64,000 bases of DNA, taken from positions 7,248,385 to 7,312,384 of the forward strand of contig NW_021167079.1 in assembly GCF_003711515.1 (NCBI RefSeq). Reading direction: 5' to 3'. A program made the position numbers and the translations under genes. A model generated the notes under the pieces. The model ran no database searches. It was not told the origin of the DNA and worked only from the letters and a program-made list of their open reading frames with translations. Source of the DNA: Sodiomyces alkalinus F11 (taxonomy: Eukaryota; Ascomycota; Sordariomycetes; Glomerellales; Plectosphaerellaceae). Positions within the stretch are counted from its first letter, which is position 1. Each line of letters opens with the position of its first letter. This document shows positions 32,871 to 43,625 of this stretch, one piece after another.

Positions 32871-35843
32871 TTACCCCTGCCACGTCACCCTCTTCTCCCG
32901 GAAAATGCTCACCATCCCCATGGGCAAAAGCCCCGAATCCACAATATTCAACCCCCCAAACCGATCCACAATCTCCGGCCCGTACATCATGGTCACCCAC
33001 TGCCAGTAAGGCTCCATTTGCGGCCAGCTCGACGTGATGCCCCGCAGATTCGCCTGGCCCGCGAGCTGCTGGAGCGCAGCCCGGATCCTGGCCTCGTCCA
33101 GTTCGACGCTCTGCTGCTTCGGCTCCTGCATGAGCTTCCCGAAGACGTGGTGCGCCTGCAGGGGCATTTTCAGGTCCACCTCCTCCCGGTAGCGGACGTA
33201 TTCCTCAAAGGCGATGAAGGTGTCCCGCTCCTGCCGGGTCTCGGGTTGCCAGTTGGGCTCGTCGAGGGCGTACCGCTCCCTCTTGGTGTCGCCGTTCTGG
33301 AACCGCTGCAGGGCCTCCTCGTAGCCGCGCCGTTCCGACTTGGCGAGGTCCTCCAGAAGCTGGTGGGGCGAAGCGAGCACCGAGTCGCGGATCTGCAGGA
33401 GGGTGATGAAGGGCGACTTGAGGTCCAGGCCTCCCATCTCCACCGGGAAGAAGAAGTAGCCGTCGGGCACGTCCGTGGTCTGGAACCGCCGTTCGAGCGT
33501 CTTCTTGAGATAGTCCACGACGCTGGAAGCAACGGGTGCATCGTCGGAGGGGCGTCCGGTAGCGGAGTCGGCCGGGGTGGCGAACACGCCCTTCTGGATC
33601 CGCTCATGGGTAGCGAGCATCTGATCGACGTGCTCGACGCCATAACAGTTGGCCGGCTTGCCAAAGTTGGACGAGAAAAATGTCGCGGCATACGTGTTCC
33701 ACGCCTGGATGTACCCGAAGATGCTCTTGTTCTTATCACGCAGCTGCGTCTGGAGTTCCTTGATGTGTTTGTCGACCATGGTCTGGTCGATCTCGAACCG
33801 TCCGGTCAAAGGCGACAGCTGCAGGAACCCCCAGCGGATTTCGCCCTGCGGGAGAGAAGCATCCAACGGCAGGGATACGTTGGGGTCGTGGGCGATGCGC
33901 ACCGAGCCCGTTTTCTTCTCGTTGATGGACGTGCCGGTGGCGGCTGCGAACTCGCGTACCGTCTTCCAGGCGGTGACCGAGACGTCATGGTCCGGCGACC
34001 AGAACCAGATATCGTCGTGGATCCTCCACAGGGGTTGGCCGCATGTGGACTGGTTGATGGCAAAGTCCAGGCAAAAGAAGACGGTCTCCCCAAAACAGTC
34101 ACTGAGGACGTGGGCGGCCGGAGTCCCTCGACGACGAGGACGCGGGCGTACGGACGCGTCGTCGTCGGTGAACTTGAGTGGTGCTGTGAGGAAGGTGCGG
34201 AAGAAGGCGAGCCACGTCTCGGACACGCCGAGGAACTCCATCACGCCGAGAATGGTCTCGTGAGGCAGAAGAGGGTTCCACTGGTCAAAGACGGAATGGA
34301 AGGCGGTGATTTCCCCATTGAGGTTGGTGTTGAGAAGAATGTCGGTGGAAAGCAGGTGAAGAAGTCTCTGCTTGCGTTGCATGGGGTTTTGGGGCCCATT
34401 GTCACCCTCATCTTCAGACTCCGCTTCCGAGGAGCCCGAGGAGTCCGGGGAGGGCATCATGGAGAAGCTCATCGCTTGCTGAGCAGGAGCGGCTACTTTC
34501 CGGAGTGCTGGCGCCGCTGCTCGCATCACCTGCGCCGCCCGGCGAGGAGCCTGCTGAACCGAAGCCCTCGCACGCTTGTGGGCTCGGTTTTCGTACTCGG
34601 CCTCCTCCTCGCCTTCGGCATTCCCGACCACCTGTGCGTCGTGGCTCAGAAGCTGGGCCATGAAGTAGTGATCTCGGTAAATCTGGCCGCGACGCGACAC
34701 GAGACAGCCGCTCGTGGAGATTGGTCCCAAGTAGTAGCCCAACCTCCTCCGGACGGCCCCGGGAATCGGCTTCCCCATGGGTTTCCAGGCATCGACGGCG
34801 CCGCGGAAGGCGGTGAAGGCTCTCTTGAGAAACACGGACCACTTGACGCCGATGTGCTGCAGGAAAATGGCCTGCAAGAGGTCCTCGTGCATGGTGATGT
34901 TAAAGATGCCGGAGATCTGGCGGCGTTGCTCGATGGGCACCTCGTCGCCCCAGGACCATGAAGACAGGGCGGCCATCCGCATGTTGAGAACGTCGGCAAT
35001 CTCGGTCAGGATGACAGGGTTGTTTTGGAAATCCCTCAAGACTTCACGTTTTTCGTCGGAGAGGAGACCCGATGCCAAAAGTCCGCTAATCGCCCACTGA
35101 AGGGTGCCTTGGGTGAACTGGGTGGCGTAAAGCATGCTCGCTTCGAAGAGCCTGACTTCGGTTCTCATTGACTTGAGCGCGTCCCAGACTTTTTCCTTGT
35201 CCGAGTCCCGGAAGCCAAAGAGCCGTTCCAGATAGCTCTTCAGGAGGCCCTCGTCAACGTTAGCAGGCTCGAAGACCATCTTTTCCCACTGCATCCTCGC
35301 CTCGAGCTTCGCGGCGGTGCCGACATCCTCAAAGTCTTCGCCCATCTCGACGTCGACATCGCTGCTCTTGGCCGGGGCACTGCCGCTTCGATCACCCGAG
35401 AGCCACTCGGTCACGAGCTGGCCGTAGAGAGAGGCATACTGGTACTTGAGGGACTGCGTGTCGAGATGGCCGACCAACGAGTTCTCCCATCGGCTCAGCA
35501 TCTTGGCCGAGACGGAAGGATCATGGCGGGCCTGCGCCAGGAATCGGTCGAGGTTCTTGAGTTCGGTCGTGAGGGGGACATGCTTGCCGCGGCTGTCATG
35601 GGGGATGGAGGCCGCGCGGTTGCGGTGCTTCGGATTTCGGTGGTCCCAGTTGACGGCGAAGCACTTCTTGACACCCGAGCTGAGCTTTTCGAGGCGCTTG
35701 ACGGGGTCCTCCTCCTCGCGAACAGAAGATAGGACGGCAGCCTTGGCAGCTTCGAAGCTCTGACGGCGCTTGGAGAGCTCATCGAGCTTCGTCCTGGTGA
35801 TCTCCTGAAGGGTTTCGGAGAACACGCTACCCGATGCCGCCAT
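32871..35843 (-). CDS. rvt: Cellular reverse-transcriptase-related protein (rvt family)
   Basis: A 990-residue intronless protein of the rvt type: single-copy host genes in fungi and some other eukaryotes, related to reverse transcriptases but not carried by a mobile element. I chose MAASGS at 35843; the frame runs further upstream but those 50 residues are not family-like. The N-terminal 50 residues form a charged coiled coil (LDELSKRRQSFEAAKAAV). The core carries a candidate motif A region (LLSTDILLN, Asp about 501), a motif B-like RRRGTPAAH at 570-578, and motif C HDDIWFW with D610 and D611. A basic, Ala-rich then acidic segment (AEGEEEAEYENRAHKRAR through EAESEDEGDN) lies before motif A, in the place of the large insertion loop described for rvt proteins. 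No LTR, endonuclease or RNase H is nearby. Neurospora RVT polymerises nucleotides in vitro and is stress-induced; the cellular role is unresolved. Confidence 0.85.
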   Translation of the reverse strand: MAASGSVFSETLQEITRTKLDELSKRRQSFEAAKAAVLSSVREEEDPVKRLEKLSSGVKKCFAVNWDHRNPKHRNRAASIPHDSRGKHVPLTTELKNLDRFLAQARHDPSVSAKMLSRWENSLVGHLDTQSLKYQYASLYGQLVTEWLSGDRSGSAPAKSSDVDVEMGEDFEDVGTAAKLEARMQWEKMVFEPANVDEGLLKSYLERLFGFRDSDKEKVWDALKSMRTEVRLFEASMLYATQFTQGTLQWAISGLLASGLLSDEKREVLRDFQNNPVILTEIADVLNMRMAALSSWSWGDEVPIEQRRQISGIFNITMHEDLLQAIFLQHIGVKWSVFLKRAFTAFRGAVDAWKPMGKPIPGAVRRRLGYYLGPISTSGCLVSRRGQIYRDHYFMAQLLSHDAQVVGNAEGEEEAEYENRAHKRARASVQQAPRRAAQVMRAAAPALRKVAAPAQQAMSFSMMPSPDSSGSSEAESEDEGDNGPQNPMQRKQRLLHLLSTDILLNTNLNGEITAFHSVFDQWNPLLPHETILGVMEFLGVSETWLAFFRTFLTAPLKFTDDDASVRPRPRRRGTPAAHVLSDCFGETVFFCLDFAINQSTCGQPLWRIHDDIWFWSPDHDVSVTAWKTVREFAAATGTSINEKKTGSVRIAHDPNVSLPLDASLPQGEIRWGFLQLSPLTGRFEIDQTMVDKHIKELQTQLRDKNKSIFGYIQAWNTYAATFFSSNFGKPANCYGVEHVDQMLATHERIQKGVFATPADSATGRPSDDAPVASSVVDYLKKTLERRFQTTDVPDGYFFFPVEMGGLDLKSPFITLLQIRDSVLASPHQLLEDLAKSERRGYEEALQRFQNGDTKRERYALDEPNWQPETRQERDTFIAFEEYVRYREEVDLKMPLQAHHVFGKLMQEPKQQSVELDEARIRAALQQLAGQANLRGITSSWPQMEPYWQWVTMMYGPEIVDRFGGLNIVDSGLLPMGMVSIFREKRVTWQG

Positions 35844-37293
35844 TGCGTGAGACGGTGAGACGAGCAATGACAGGCTACTGATGAGGTTGAAGTCGAATGG
35901 AAGGAATGGGAAGCACTTGCACGGGTGTGGTGAAGATACGCAACTGATGAAGGGGGTAGTTGAGTAGTAGATCTGGAGATTGGAATAGAACAAGTGCTGA
36001 ATCCTAATATACAGAGAGTGTGACGTTCAAACTTATTGACCTGACGTCTACAGTGCAGATTAACGCCAGTTGTTGAGATGTGGTGACCGGATGTCAGAAG
36101 AAGAGGGAGGAGAGGGGAGACTGATGTAGTGACTGAGGGGGACCCCATCCTTATATAACAAGTCCTGTGGTTGGGGTTGGGGTGACAAAACTTAGGGAGG
36201 AGCCAGGGGAGGGAAGGAGTGACGAAGGCGAACGCAGGCAGCAGTGTCTGAGAAGACGTTTCTTGTCGCTCTCACAGAGTACCTACCTAGGTATATACCA
36301 AGTACATATCTTGATCTGATTTGTTCATAGATACACGTGTACCCCGCGAAAATGTAGTCTTTCGCTACTGTTGTGGGTACGTAGTACTTGATTCGTAAGT
36401 ATCTGGCTATTTTCAGGTTAAGGTATTTAGACCGTTTACGGAACTTAACGGACGGCTCGTAGGTACACTTCATGATACCTAGCTATTGGTGTATGGATAT
36501 TTTTCGACAGGCCCATATTCTATCTACGCATATATCAATTGCATAACATCTAACTCATGTACTTATAAAGGACTATATAAGAAAATCTATCGTTCAATAA
36601 TCTCGTTTCTGGCGAAGCGGTAGGTACAAGTTCGAGGGTTACGATGAGGCGGTGGAGTCAAATGCCCGGTGCAGGCCGATGTCCCACTTTAATTAGCTTA
36701 CGTTATACTCCCGTCAGGGTTCTATGGTGAGAACCGGCTGTGACAGAGATGAACAACATCACGACAGCTCTAACCATCCAGGAACATTTTTCATACAGTA
36801 TCTACTTAGACGTCCACCCTTTTTCTTTTATGATTCATCTACATGACTCTGTTTTGCATCCAGCTCTCATCCTTCATATACAAGCCACCTAACCCTTCGT
36901 TCGCTATAGGCGGACGTCACTTTTGCCCAGGAGCCCAAACCCCCAACCAACCTGGATCTCTGAGCCTCCTCGGAAAATATACATCGTATAGCCAAGTCTC
37001 ATACAAGTCATATCTCAGTCCAGAGCCTGCTTGACAGCACCGAGGTCAAACCGAAAGCCAATTCGTCCAGTCATCTCAAGAATAGCAACTGACGACCCAA
37101 CAGCTCCCCCTCCTCCATCCGGAGACGTGGGTAGGACAATGGATTGTTGGCTCCTAAAGTGCGGCACAGTTATCACCCCAGGAGTTCGTGCGGCAACTCC
37201 CCGTAGACACCGCTCAAACCAGAGCTGCTTACTCTCCACAGAATGCAGGCAAAGCAAATACACACCATCGGTTTGATAGTGCTCGCCAACGCC
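35844..37293. other. Intergenic region between rvt and the dynamin-type gene
   Basis: It holds the rvt promoter and leader and the 3' end of the leftward dynamin-type gene. The segment 36250-36620 is AT-rich with many TATA and TAGGTA steps. No reading frame with domain content was found. Confidence 0.5.
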
Positions 37294-40200
37294 TCAAATG
37301 CAATCCGAAGCCGCACTCTCGGGTATCATCTGGGCGTAAGGCGCCGGGGGATAAGCCCTCGGGGGCATGCCATCCCCGGCAAGCGTCGCCGTCTCAACAT
37401 CAGCCGCCTCAACATCAGCCGCCTCCGCCTCCAGACCACGGATCGAATCAAGCGCCTGGTTCAGTTTCCGCACCGTAACCTTGCACCGAGTCCGCTTCTC
37501 CGCCGTGGCCAGATCCTCGTCCATCAAGCGCAGGTACGCCGCGTGCGCGCCCTCGTCAAGGAGTCCCAGCTTCTGGTCCAAGTGGTAGTCCAGCTGGTTC
37601 ACGATGTCGGGAAACATGCGGGACGTGATATACAGCGGAACCGTGTCGGCGAACCGCAGGGCCGCGAGGCGGTAGTACCCCCGCACGTACGAAGCGACCC
37701 GGACCTCCTTATCGAACGGGTCGGGCCCCATCTTGACCAGCTCGGCCGCGTGCCGCTTCTCCTCGCTCGCGCGCTGCTCGGGCGTCATGCGGTCCCAGTC
37801 CTGGAAGTTGGCCCCCGGCGGCGGGTTCTCGCCGTGCTCGCTCCCGCCGCCGTCGCGCTTCGCGCCGATGAAGGAGTCCCACCGCACGACATGCCGGTAG
37901 CGAGTCAGCAGGCGGCCCTCCTCCTTTTCGTAGTGCGAAAATGAGTCCCGGTTGATGGTGAACAACTGGAACGTTTCCATGCGGTAGAACTCGTGCAGGA
38001 ACTGCTCCGTCACCGACGCGCTGTCCTGCAGGAAGCTCTGCATGTACCTCTTGGACTCCTTGAAGATGAGCCGCTTCTTGAGGTTGACGAACGCCTGGTT
38101 GAGCGCCTGGTTGATGATGTCGTTCAGCAGTTGGCGCGTCGTCTCGATCAGCGTCTGCAAGGGCCCGTTCCAATGCCGAACCGCCTGCTTGCACAGGTCT
38201 TCGTATACCTCGTCGGGCACAAGGTTCGGCATGCCGGCTTTCGTTTTCGCTTGGATGTCCTGGCGAATCTGGCGGATGGTGCGAAACCGGCTGCCGTGTT
38301 TGCTGTAGGCCTCAAACGGAGCTGGGGCGGAAGGGGGGCCCCGTCTCCGCACCGGCGTCTGAGGAGTCGTAACATCAGATGCATTGCCCTCTTCCACCTT
38401 GACGCCGTAAGACTGGGAACGAGAAAATGACCCATGTGCGCTAGGGCCACCGCCGTTGAAGGCGCTGCCGTTGTTCGCCCGCCCACGTTTGGGCGCCTGA
38501 AAGCCGTTGGTCCCAGGGGCCGACCGTTTACGAGGAGGGCCGGTCGGCGTGCTGGCCTCGTCTTCGTCGTCGGAAATCTCAAACACGGGCGTGTCTGTCG
38601 GGTCGCGCAAAACGAACTTGGGCTTGGTATGGAGGAGACAGTCGCGGAAGGCCTCGGCCAGCTTGCCGTAGTGAGACGAGAATTCCTTCCCCTTCAGCTT
38701 ATCCTTGACGACGCTGGTGAATTCTCGGAGGCCCTTTTGAACCTCGAGCTGAACATTTTGCGGGAGTCCGGGCAGTCGATCCAGTTCTTTCTCGTATTTG
38801 TTGAGTTCGGAAAGGACCTTCTTCTTGATGGAAGGTAAGCTAAAGCGGAAAAAGGGACGTTAGTGCATTGTTCAGTGTGACGTCCACGTTGGCAGAGGGG
38901 GATATCACTCACTTCTTAGCAAATTCCTTGCCCAACTTCTCTGACAAGGCCGTCTTCAGTCGCTCGACGCCGCACCGGTCACGAAACTCCGAGAAGACCG
39001 CAGGCCACTTTTCATGGCCGTTCTCACTGAACAAAGCCCCTTCCCAGCGAGCCTGATCCTCGAGGCCCTTGTCTGACATTCGTGACGTAATGAAGTACTC
39101 GTGGCCAATTTGGTGCCGCTCTCCTCGAAGGATAGAGAGCCACTGGTGATGACTCTGGTGCCCGTCATTGGGGAGCAGATCGGCTTTGGTCATGACGCCG
39201 ATGGTACGGGCTTGGGCCTTCAGCTCCCGGATGATGCTCAGAGTCGAGGACGTCTCCGGGTCGGCGTTCATGGGCACGGCCCAGATGATGAGAGCATCTT
39301 GGTGGGCAATGTACTCGCGGGCCAAGTTCTCGACGACCTGAACGAGGTACTCATCCTCTTCCCTGGCGGAATTACGGAAGATACCGGGAAGGTCATAGAA
39401 GGAAAGGTCGGGCAGGTCGGGGCCCTTGATCTCGAGGGCGACGGTATTGGGGCTGAACTTGGCCTTTGTCTCCTCAGCTTCGCGGGCGAGGTCGTGGGTG
39501 CGGGCAATGGTACCGCGGCCGGGGATGTAGTGGTCCGAGTTTTGGTCGTGGTTGAGAATGGCGACCTGGGCCCAGCGGAGGACGTTCTCGATCTCCGACT
39601 GGTTGTGGGCATAAATGGTCATGAACTCCTTGACCTCTCGCGGCTGTCTGACCCAGGGGGGAAACGGGGTCTCTGGGGTGACGTCGCTCCTCTCAATGCT
39701 TCGGTCCATGGGCGGCTTGAAGGCGTAGTCGAGCTGCAGGGAGACCCTGCAGGACCACTCGTGATGGCGCGAGACGCGGATGTGAATGGGACAACGGGTA
39801 CAGACGCCCTCGCTGCGCGGCAGGTTGAGACCAGCCAGGCCGGACATGAGACTGGACTTTCCGGCGGATTGATCGCCCACGAGAACCAATTTGGGAAGCG
39901 AGACGATGTGGGAAACGCCGATCTGCTGCAGCTCTCCCAGGGTATCGTTGCAGGCTTTCAGCTTGGCGCCGATGTCCCGGAAAGAGCCATCGAAAAAGCT
40001 ATCGCCTTGGCTCTGGTGAGCCGGATTCTCAAAGGCCATGGCTCGGTTTCTCATTTGCAGAAAAACAGGCTCACTGCCGTCCCGGGTACCAGGGGCCGAA
40101 GGGGCCGAAGGGGCCGTGGGAGCAGAAGGGGGTGCTTTGTATGTTGGTGGCGGTGCTAGAGAGTAGAGATGAGGTTAGTACGTATCCAGGGACGGATTGA

Positions 40201-40505
40201 ACAAGTCAGTCCAGAAAAGGGAAGAGGGACAAGGAAAACGAACGGGCGTCAGAGCGGATGAATGAGTCGTTCACCGACGCCGGCTGCCAGTGGCGGGCTG
40301 GAGGCAAGCTGTAGGTATCTGACCTATCTGACCGAGGGGCGTGTGTTCGAGTCGCAGATGGAGATATGGCCGATGGTGGAGGAGGGACGGGAGATGGATA
40401 GGCTTGAATATCAGAATGAGACCGATGGGATGGGTCGGAAGCCGTCTTGGGTTCCTGTTTAACAGGCAAAGAGGGAGGTGGAAGGGGGGAGGCGGAGGAA
40501 GCCAT
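37294..40505 (-). CDS. Dynamin/Mx-type large GTPase
   Basis: A membrane-remodelling GTPase of the dynamin superfamily, in the fungal group often labelled Mx-like. Secure exons are 40155-38913 and 38839-37294, joined across a 73-base intron. The GTPase domain has G1 GDQSAGKSS, the LPRSEGVCTRCP signature, G3 DLPG and G4 TKAD. A stalk follows, interrupted by a disordered segment (EISDDEDE, then PPRKRSAPG and PKRGRANN, basic and possibly nuclear-targeting). A GED-like end carries YITSRMFPDIVNQLDYHL. The N-terminus is uncertain. ATGs at 40054 or 40039 give 895 or 890 residues. But the frame stays open and Pro-rich upstream to an acceptor after CTCTCTAG (with TACTAAC), and an ATG in perfect context at 40505 (CACCATGG) opens another Pro-rich exon. 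The only phase-matched GT donor there (40244/40243, GTTCGT) is weak; using it gives 1016 residues. Confidence 0.85.
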
Positions 40506-42091
40506 GGTGACGACGGAAAAGAGAAGGAAGGAAAAGGAAGGAGAAGGAAGGAGGTGAGTTGTAAGTGAAGCCTGGCTGAGATTAAAGGTGAGGAAGGTGC
40601 AGGAAATATGGCCTGGAGGTTATGACTGGTTCCTAGCAGGCAAGAGCCAGGAGAAGAACCGGGAAAAGTTCACAACGAAGGTCATCTAATGCAACCACAA
40701 GTTAAACAACCAACAAAGAGGACCAAATAAGGAATGCCTGGCAGTTGTATATGGGTATAGCACAGAAGAGAAAGGAACCTGGTGTGAAGAGAGTGGAAGA
40801 CTAGAATAGATCGAGGGAGTGGGAGAGTCGAGGTTATAAGGTGTGTTGAGCGATGGGTGAGGACGAGTTGGAGGGTATGAACCTCATGAGACTCTCCAGT
40901 CTTAGATATGGATGGTTAGGAGAGACTTCGAGGAGTCAATCCCATGGGGCTGTACACGACAAGAAAAAGCTATAGAGGACTCCATGAGACTATAAGGTAA
41001 ACCTCGTCTCATCTACATATCCTCTTAACATGTTTTGTAACGTGTTTCCAGCAGAACTATTTGCATAATGCGAGAACATAAACAAAGGTGATGGTACTTT
41101 CTATCACGAATTATTGGGGACAGGAGAAGTTAAGGTGCATCGAGGTTTGGCAGGGGTTAGTGACTTCTGCCAGAGGTCCAGGGGTAACTAATTGAGTGGC
41201 TGGCAGGCCTCGAGGCCCGGGCCCGTGTCCAGGTACATAGGTACCACTAAAGTGCACGCCGTGACACTGAAAATGGCGGACGAGTTGTGAATAGGTTGGT
41301 ACTTAATTGTTGCAAAGTCAAGCCAGTTCCCGCCGTGATCCGACTGGTAGTTCGTACTTTATTTTCTCGAGCTCCTGAACTGCCATCCCTTTCCCTCTTC
41401 CTCTATTTCCTCCTCCTTCCTTGGACGCCTCTTGTCACATTATCTGTCGGTCTCTTCCTGTAGTTTCACCAGGATTGGTACCTTCGCCACACTTTTACAG
41501 TGTCCTACTTCCTGCTCTGTATCTGTATTAGACGGATAGGAAGAACTGGAAGGCCCGATGTGGTCGTTGTTTCCTTCGAAACTTCGTGGTCCAAAGAGCT
41601 TCTTGAGAATGCTCTCTTCTCCTTCGACTCCTCCACCCCACCTCCCCACCTCCCCACTTCCCCACCTTCAGGTACCTGGGCTTAGCGTCTCTTGCAACAA
41701 AGATGTACAACCACCTAAGAACGCTCACACTATCCTATCGAGGTACATGATGCGCTGCGCATCCAGCTCCCAAAGCCTAGTCTCAACCTAACAGTTACCT
41801 TGTATACAATACTTAGCAGCTCTTCATCTTCATCCCTTGCGAACACTTAGTGTAGTACTCCGCAACGAGACCCATTGGTGCGAGCTGTTCTGTTGCGTTG
41901 TCCAAGACAGTTCACCGCGTCGGTCTGCATACCTTAGCGTCCAACCCCTCGTCTCCTCCCTAGGTCAACGGTGACCTGCGTCCGACTCGCATCAAAACAC
42001 GAAATACTAATCGACCAGGACAAACGGAAAAAAGCAAACGAAAAGAGCCTGATCTCGACTCGTCATTGTCGAGTGCAACAGTCCCATCACC
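40506..42091. other. Divergent intergenic region
   Basis: Promoters and leaders for the leftward dynamin-type gene and the rightward GMPPA-type gene. It is AG-rich near 40500-40560 and CT-rich near 41380-41450. No gene was found. Confidence 0.5.
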
Positions 42092-43625
42092 ATGTCGCTA
42101 CAGATTCCCTCCCGTCCGGGGGTCAAGTCCCAAGAGGCTACCACCAAAGCCGTCATCTTGGTATGTGTCTCCTGCTTCCTGTCGTCTCACCATGCAACAC
42201 GCACACGGGAAATTTCAGCTAACTGTTACCCCACCTCGCTGTTCAGGTCGGCGGCCCTTCCCGCGGCACCCGATTCCGACCGCTGAGTCTCGACGTCCCC
42301 AAGCCGCTCTTCGAGGTGGCCGGCCACCCGATCATCTGGCACTGCCTCGCCGCCATCGCCCGCGTCCCCGACAAGAAGATCTCCGAGGTGCTCATCATCG
42401 GCTACTACGACGAGTCGGTCTTCCGCGACTTCATCAAGGACTCGACCAAGGAATTCCCGGGGCTGGCCATCAAGTACCTGCGCGAGTACGAGGCCCTCGG
42501 CACGGCCGGCGGGCTCTACCACTTCCGCGACGTCATCCTCAAGGGCGGGCCGGACCGGCTCTTCGTGCTCAACGCCGACGTGTGCTGCTCGTTCCCGCTG
42601 GCCGAGATGCTGCGGCTCTTCGACGAGAAGGACGCCGAGGCCGTCATCCTGGGCACCCGCGTGTCCGACGACGCCGCCACCAACTTCGGCTGCATCGTCA
42701 GCGACGCCCACACGCGCCGCGTGCTGCACTACGTCGAGAAGCCCGAGAGCCGTATTAGTAACTTGATCAACTGCGGCGTCTACCTCTTCTCCACCGACGC
42801 CATCTTCCCGTCCATCCGCACCGCCATCAAGCGCCGCAACGACCGGCCCCCGCGCCTCGTCTCGTACCCGTCCTCCGAGAACCTCGAGAGCAGCTTCATG
42901 CTATCGGCCGCCGCCGCCGCCGCAGCAGCAGCAGCAGCCGCCGCCGCGGGCGACGGCGACGACGACGACGACCACCGCCGCAACGAGGTGATCCGGCTCG
43001 AGCAGGACATCCTCTCCGACATGGCCGACACGAAACACTTCTTCGTGTACGAGACCAAAGACTTTTGGCGCCAGATCAAGACGGCCGGGTCGGCGGTGCC
43101 GGCCAACGCGCTGTACCTGCAAAAGGCGTGGCAGCAGGGGTCGTCGGAGCTGGCGCCGCCCAGCGCGGCGGTCCTCCCGCCCGTGTTCATCCACCCGACC
43201 GCGACGGTGGACCCGACCGCCAAGCTGGGCCCCAATGTTTCGATCGGCCCTCGCGTCGTGGTGGGGCCCGGGGTGCGGATCAAGGAGTCCGTCGTGCTGG
43301 AGGATTGCGAGATCAAGCATGACGCCTGCATTCTCTATTCCATTATCGGCTGGGGGAGCCGTGTGGGCGCGTGGGCGAGGGTTGAGGGTACGCCCATGCC
43401 GGCGACGAGCCATAGTACGAGTATCATTAAGAATGGTGTCAAGGTGCAGAGCATCACCATTCTTGGCAAGGACTGCGGTGTGGGCGATGAAGTGCGCGTG
43501 CAGAACTGCGTCTGCCTGCCTTATAAGGAGCTTAAGAGGGTATGTTTGTCCCGTCCCTATATCAGGCCGCTGTCGTGACGAACTAACAAGAATCACAGGA
43601 TGTCGCTAACGAAGTCATCATGTAA
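42092..43625 (+). CDS. GDP-mannose pyrophosphorylase A-type (GMPPA) protein
   Basis: Exons 42092-42160, 42247-43539 and 43599-43625 give 462 residues. The N-terminal nucleotidyltransferase domain begins VGGPSRGTRFRPLSLDVPKPLFEVAG, then LGTAGGLYHFRD, FVLNADVC, and YVEKPESRISNLINCGVYLF. A left-handed beta-helix follows (IHPTATVDPTAKLGPNVSIGPRVVVGPGVRIKES). The tail ends DVANEVIM. These details match GMPPA rather than catalytic GMPPB; animal GMPPA is a regulatory partner that senses GDP-mannose, and the fungal counterpart probably works in the cytosol in the GDP-mannose supply for glycosylation. Unusual: a run of 14 Ala (residues 244-257) then an acidic GDGDDDDD stretch, placed between NTP-transferase elements just before the conserved IRLEQDILS segment. 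Fourteen residues of Ala is a feature of this copy, not of the family. Confidence 0.9.

Noticed and set aside
33018..34961. A 647-codon rightward open frame
   Set aside because: It is antisense to the rvt gene, lacks domain content and is kept open by the GC-rich codon bias of the real frame.
35844..35993. A 50-residue N-terminal extension of rvt from the ATG at 35993
   Set aside because: The added residues are Ser/Phe-rich without family resemblance, whereas MAASGSVFSETLQEITRTKL starts as related proteins do.
39101..40159. A 352-codon rightward frame
   Set aside because: Antisense to the dynamin GTPase domain, whose motifs are unmistakable on the other strand.
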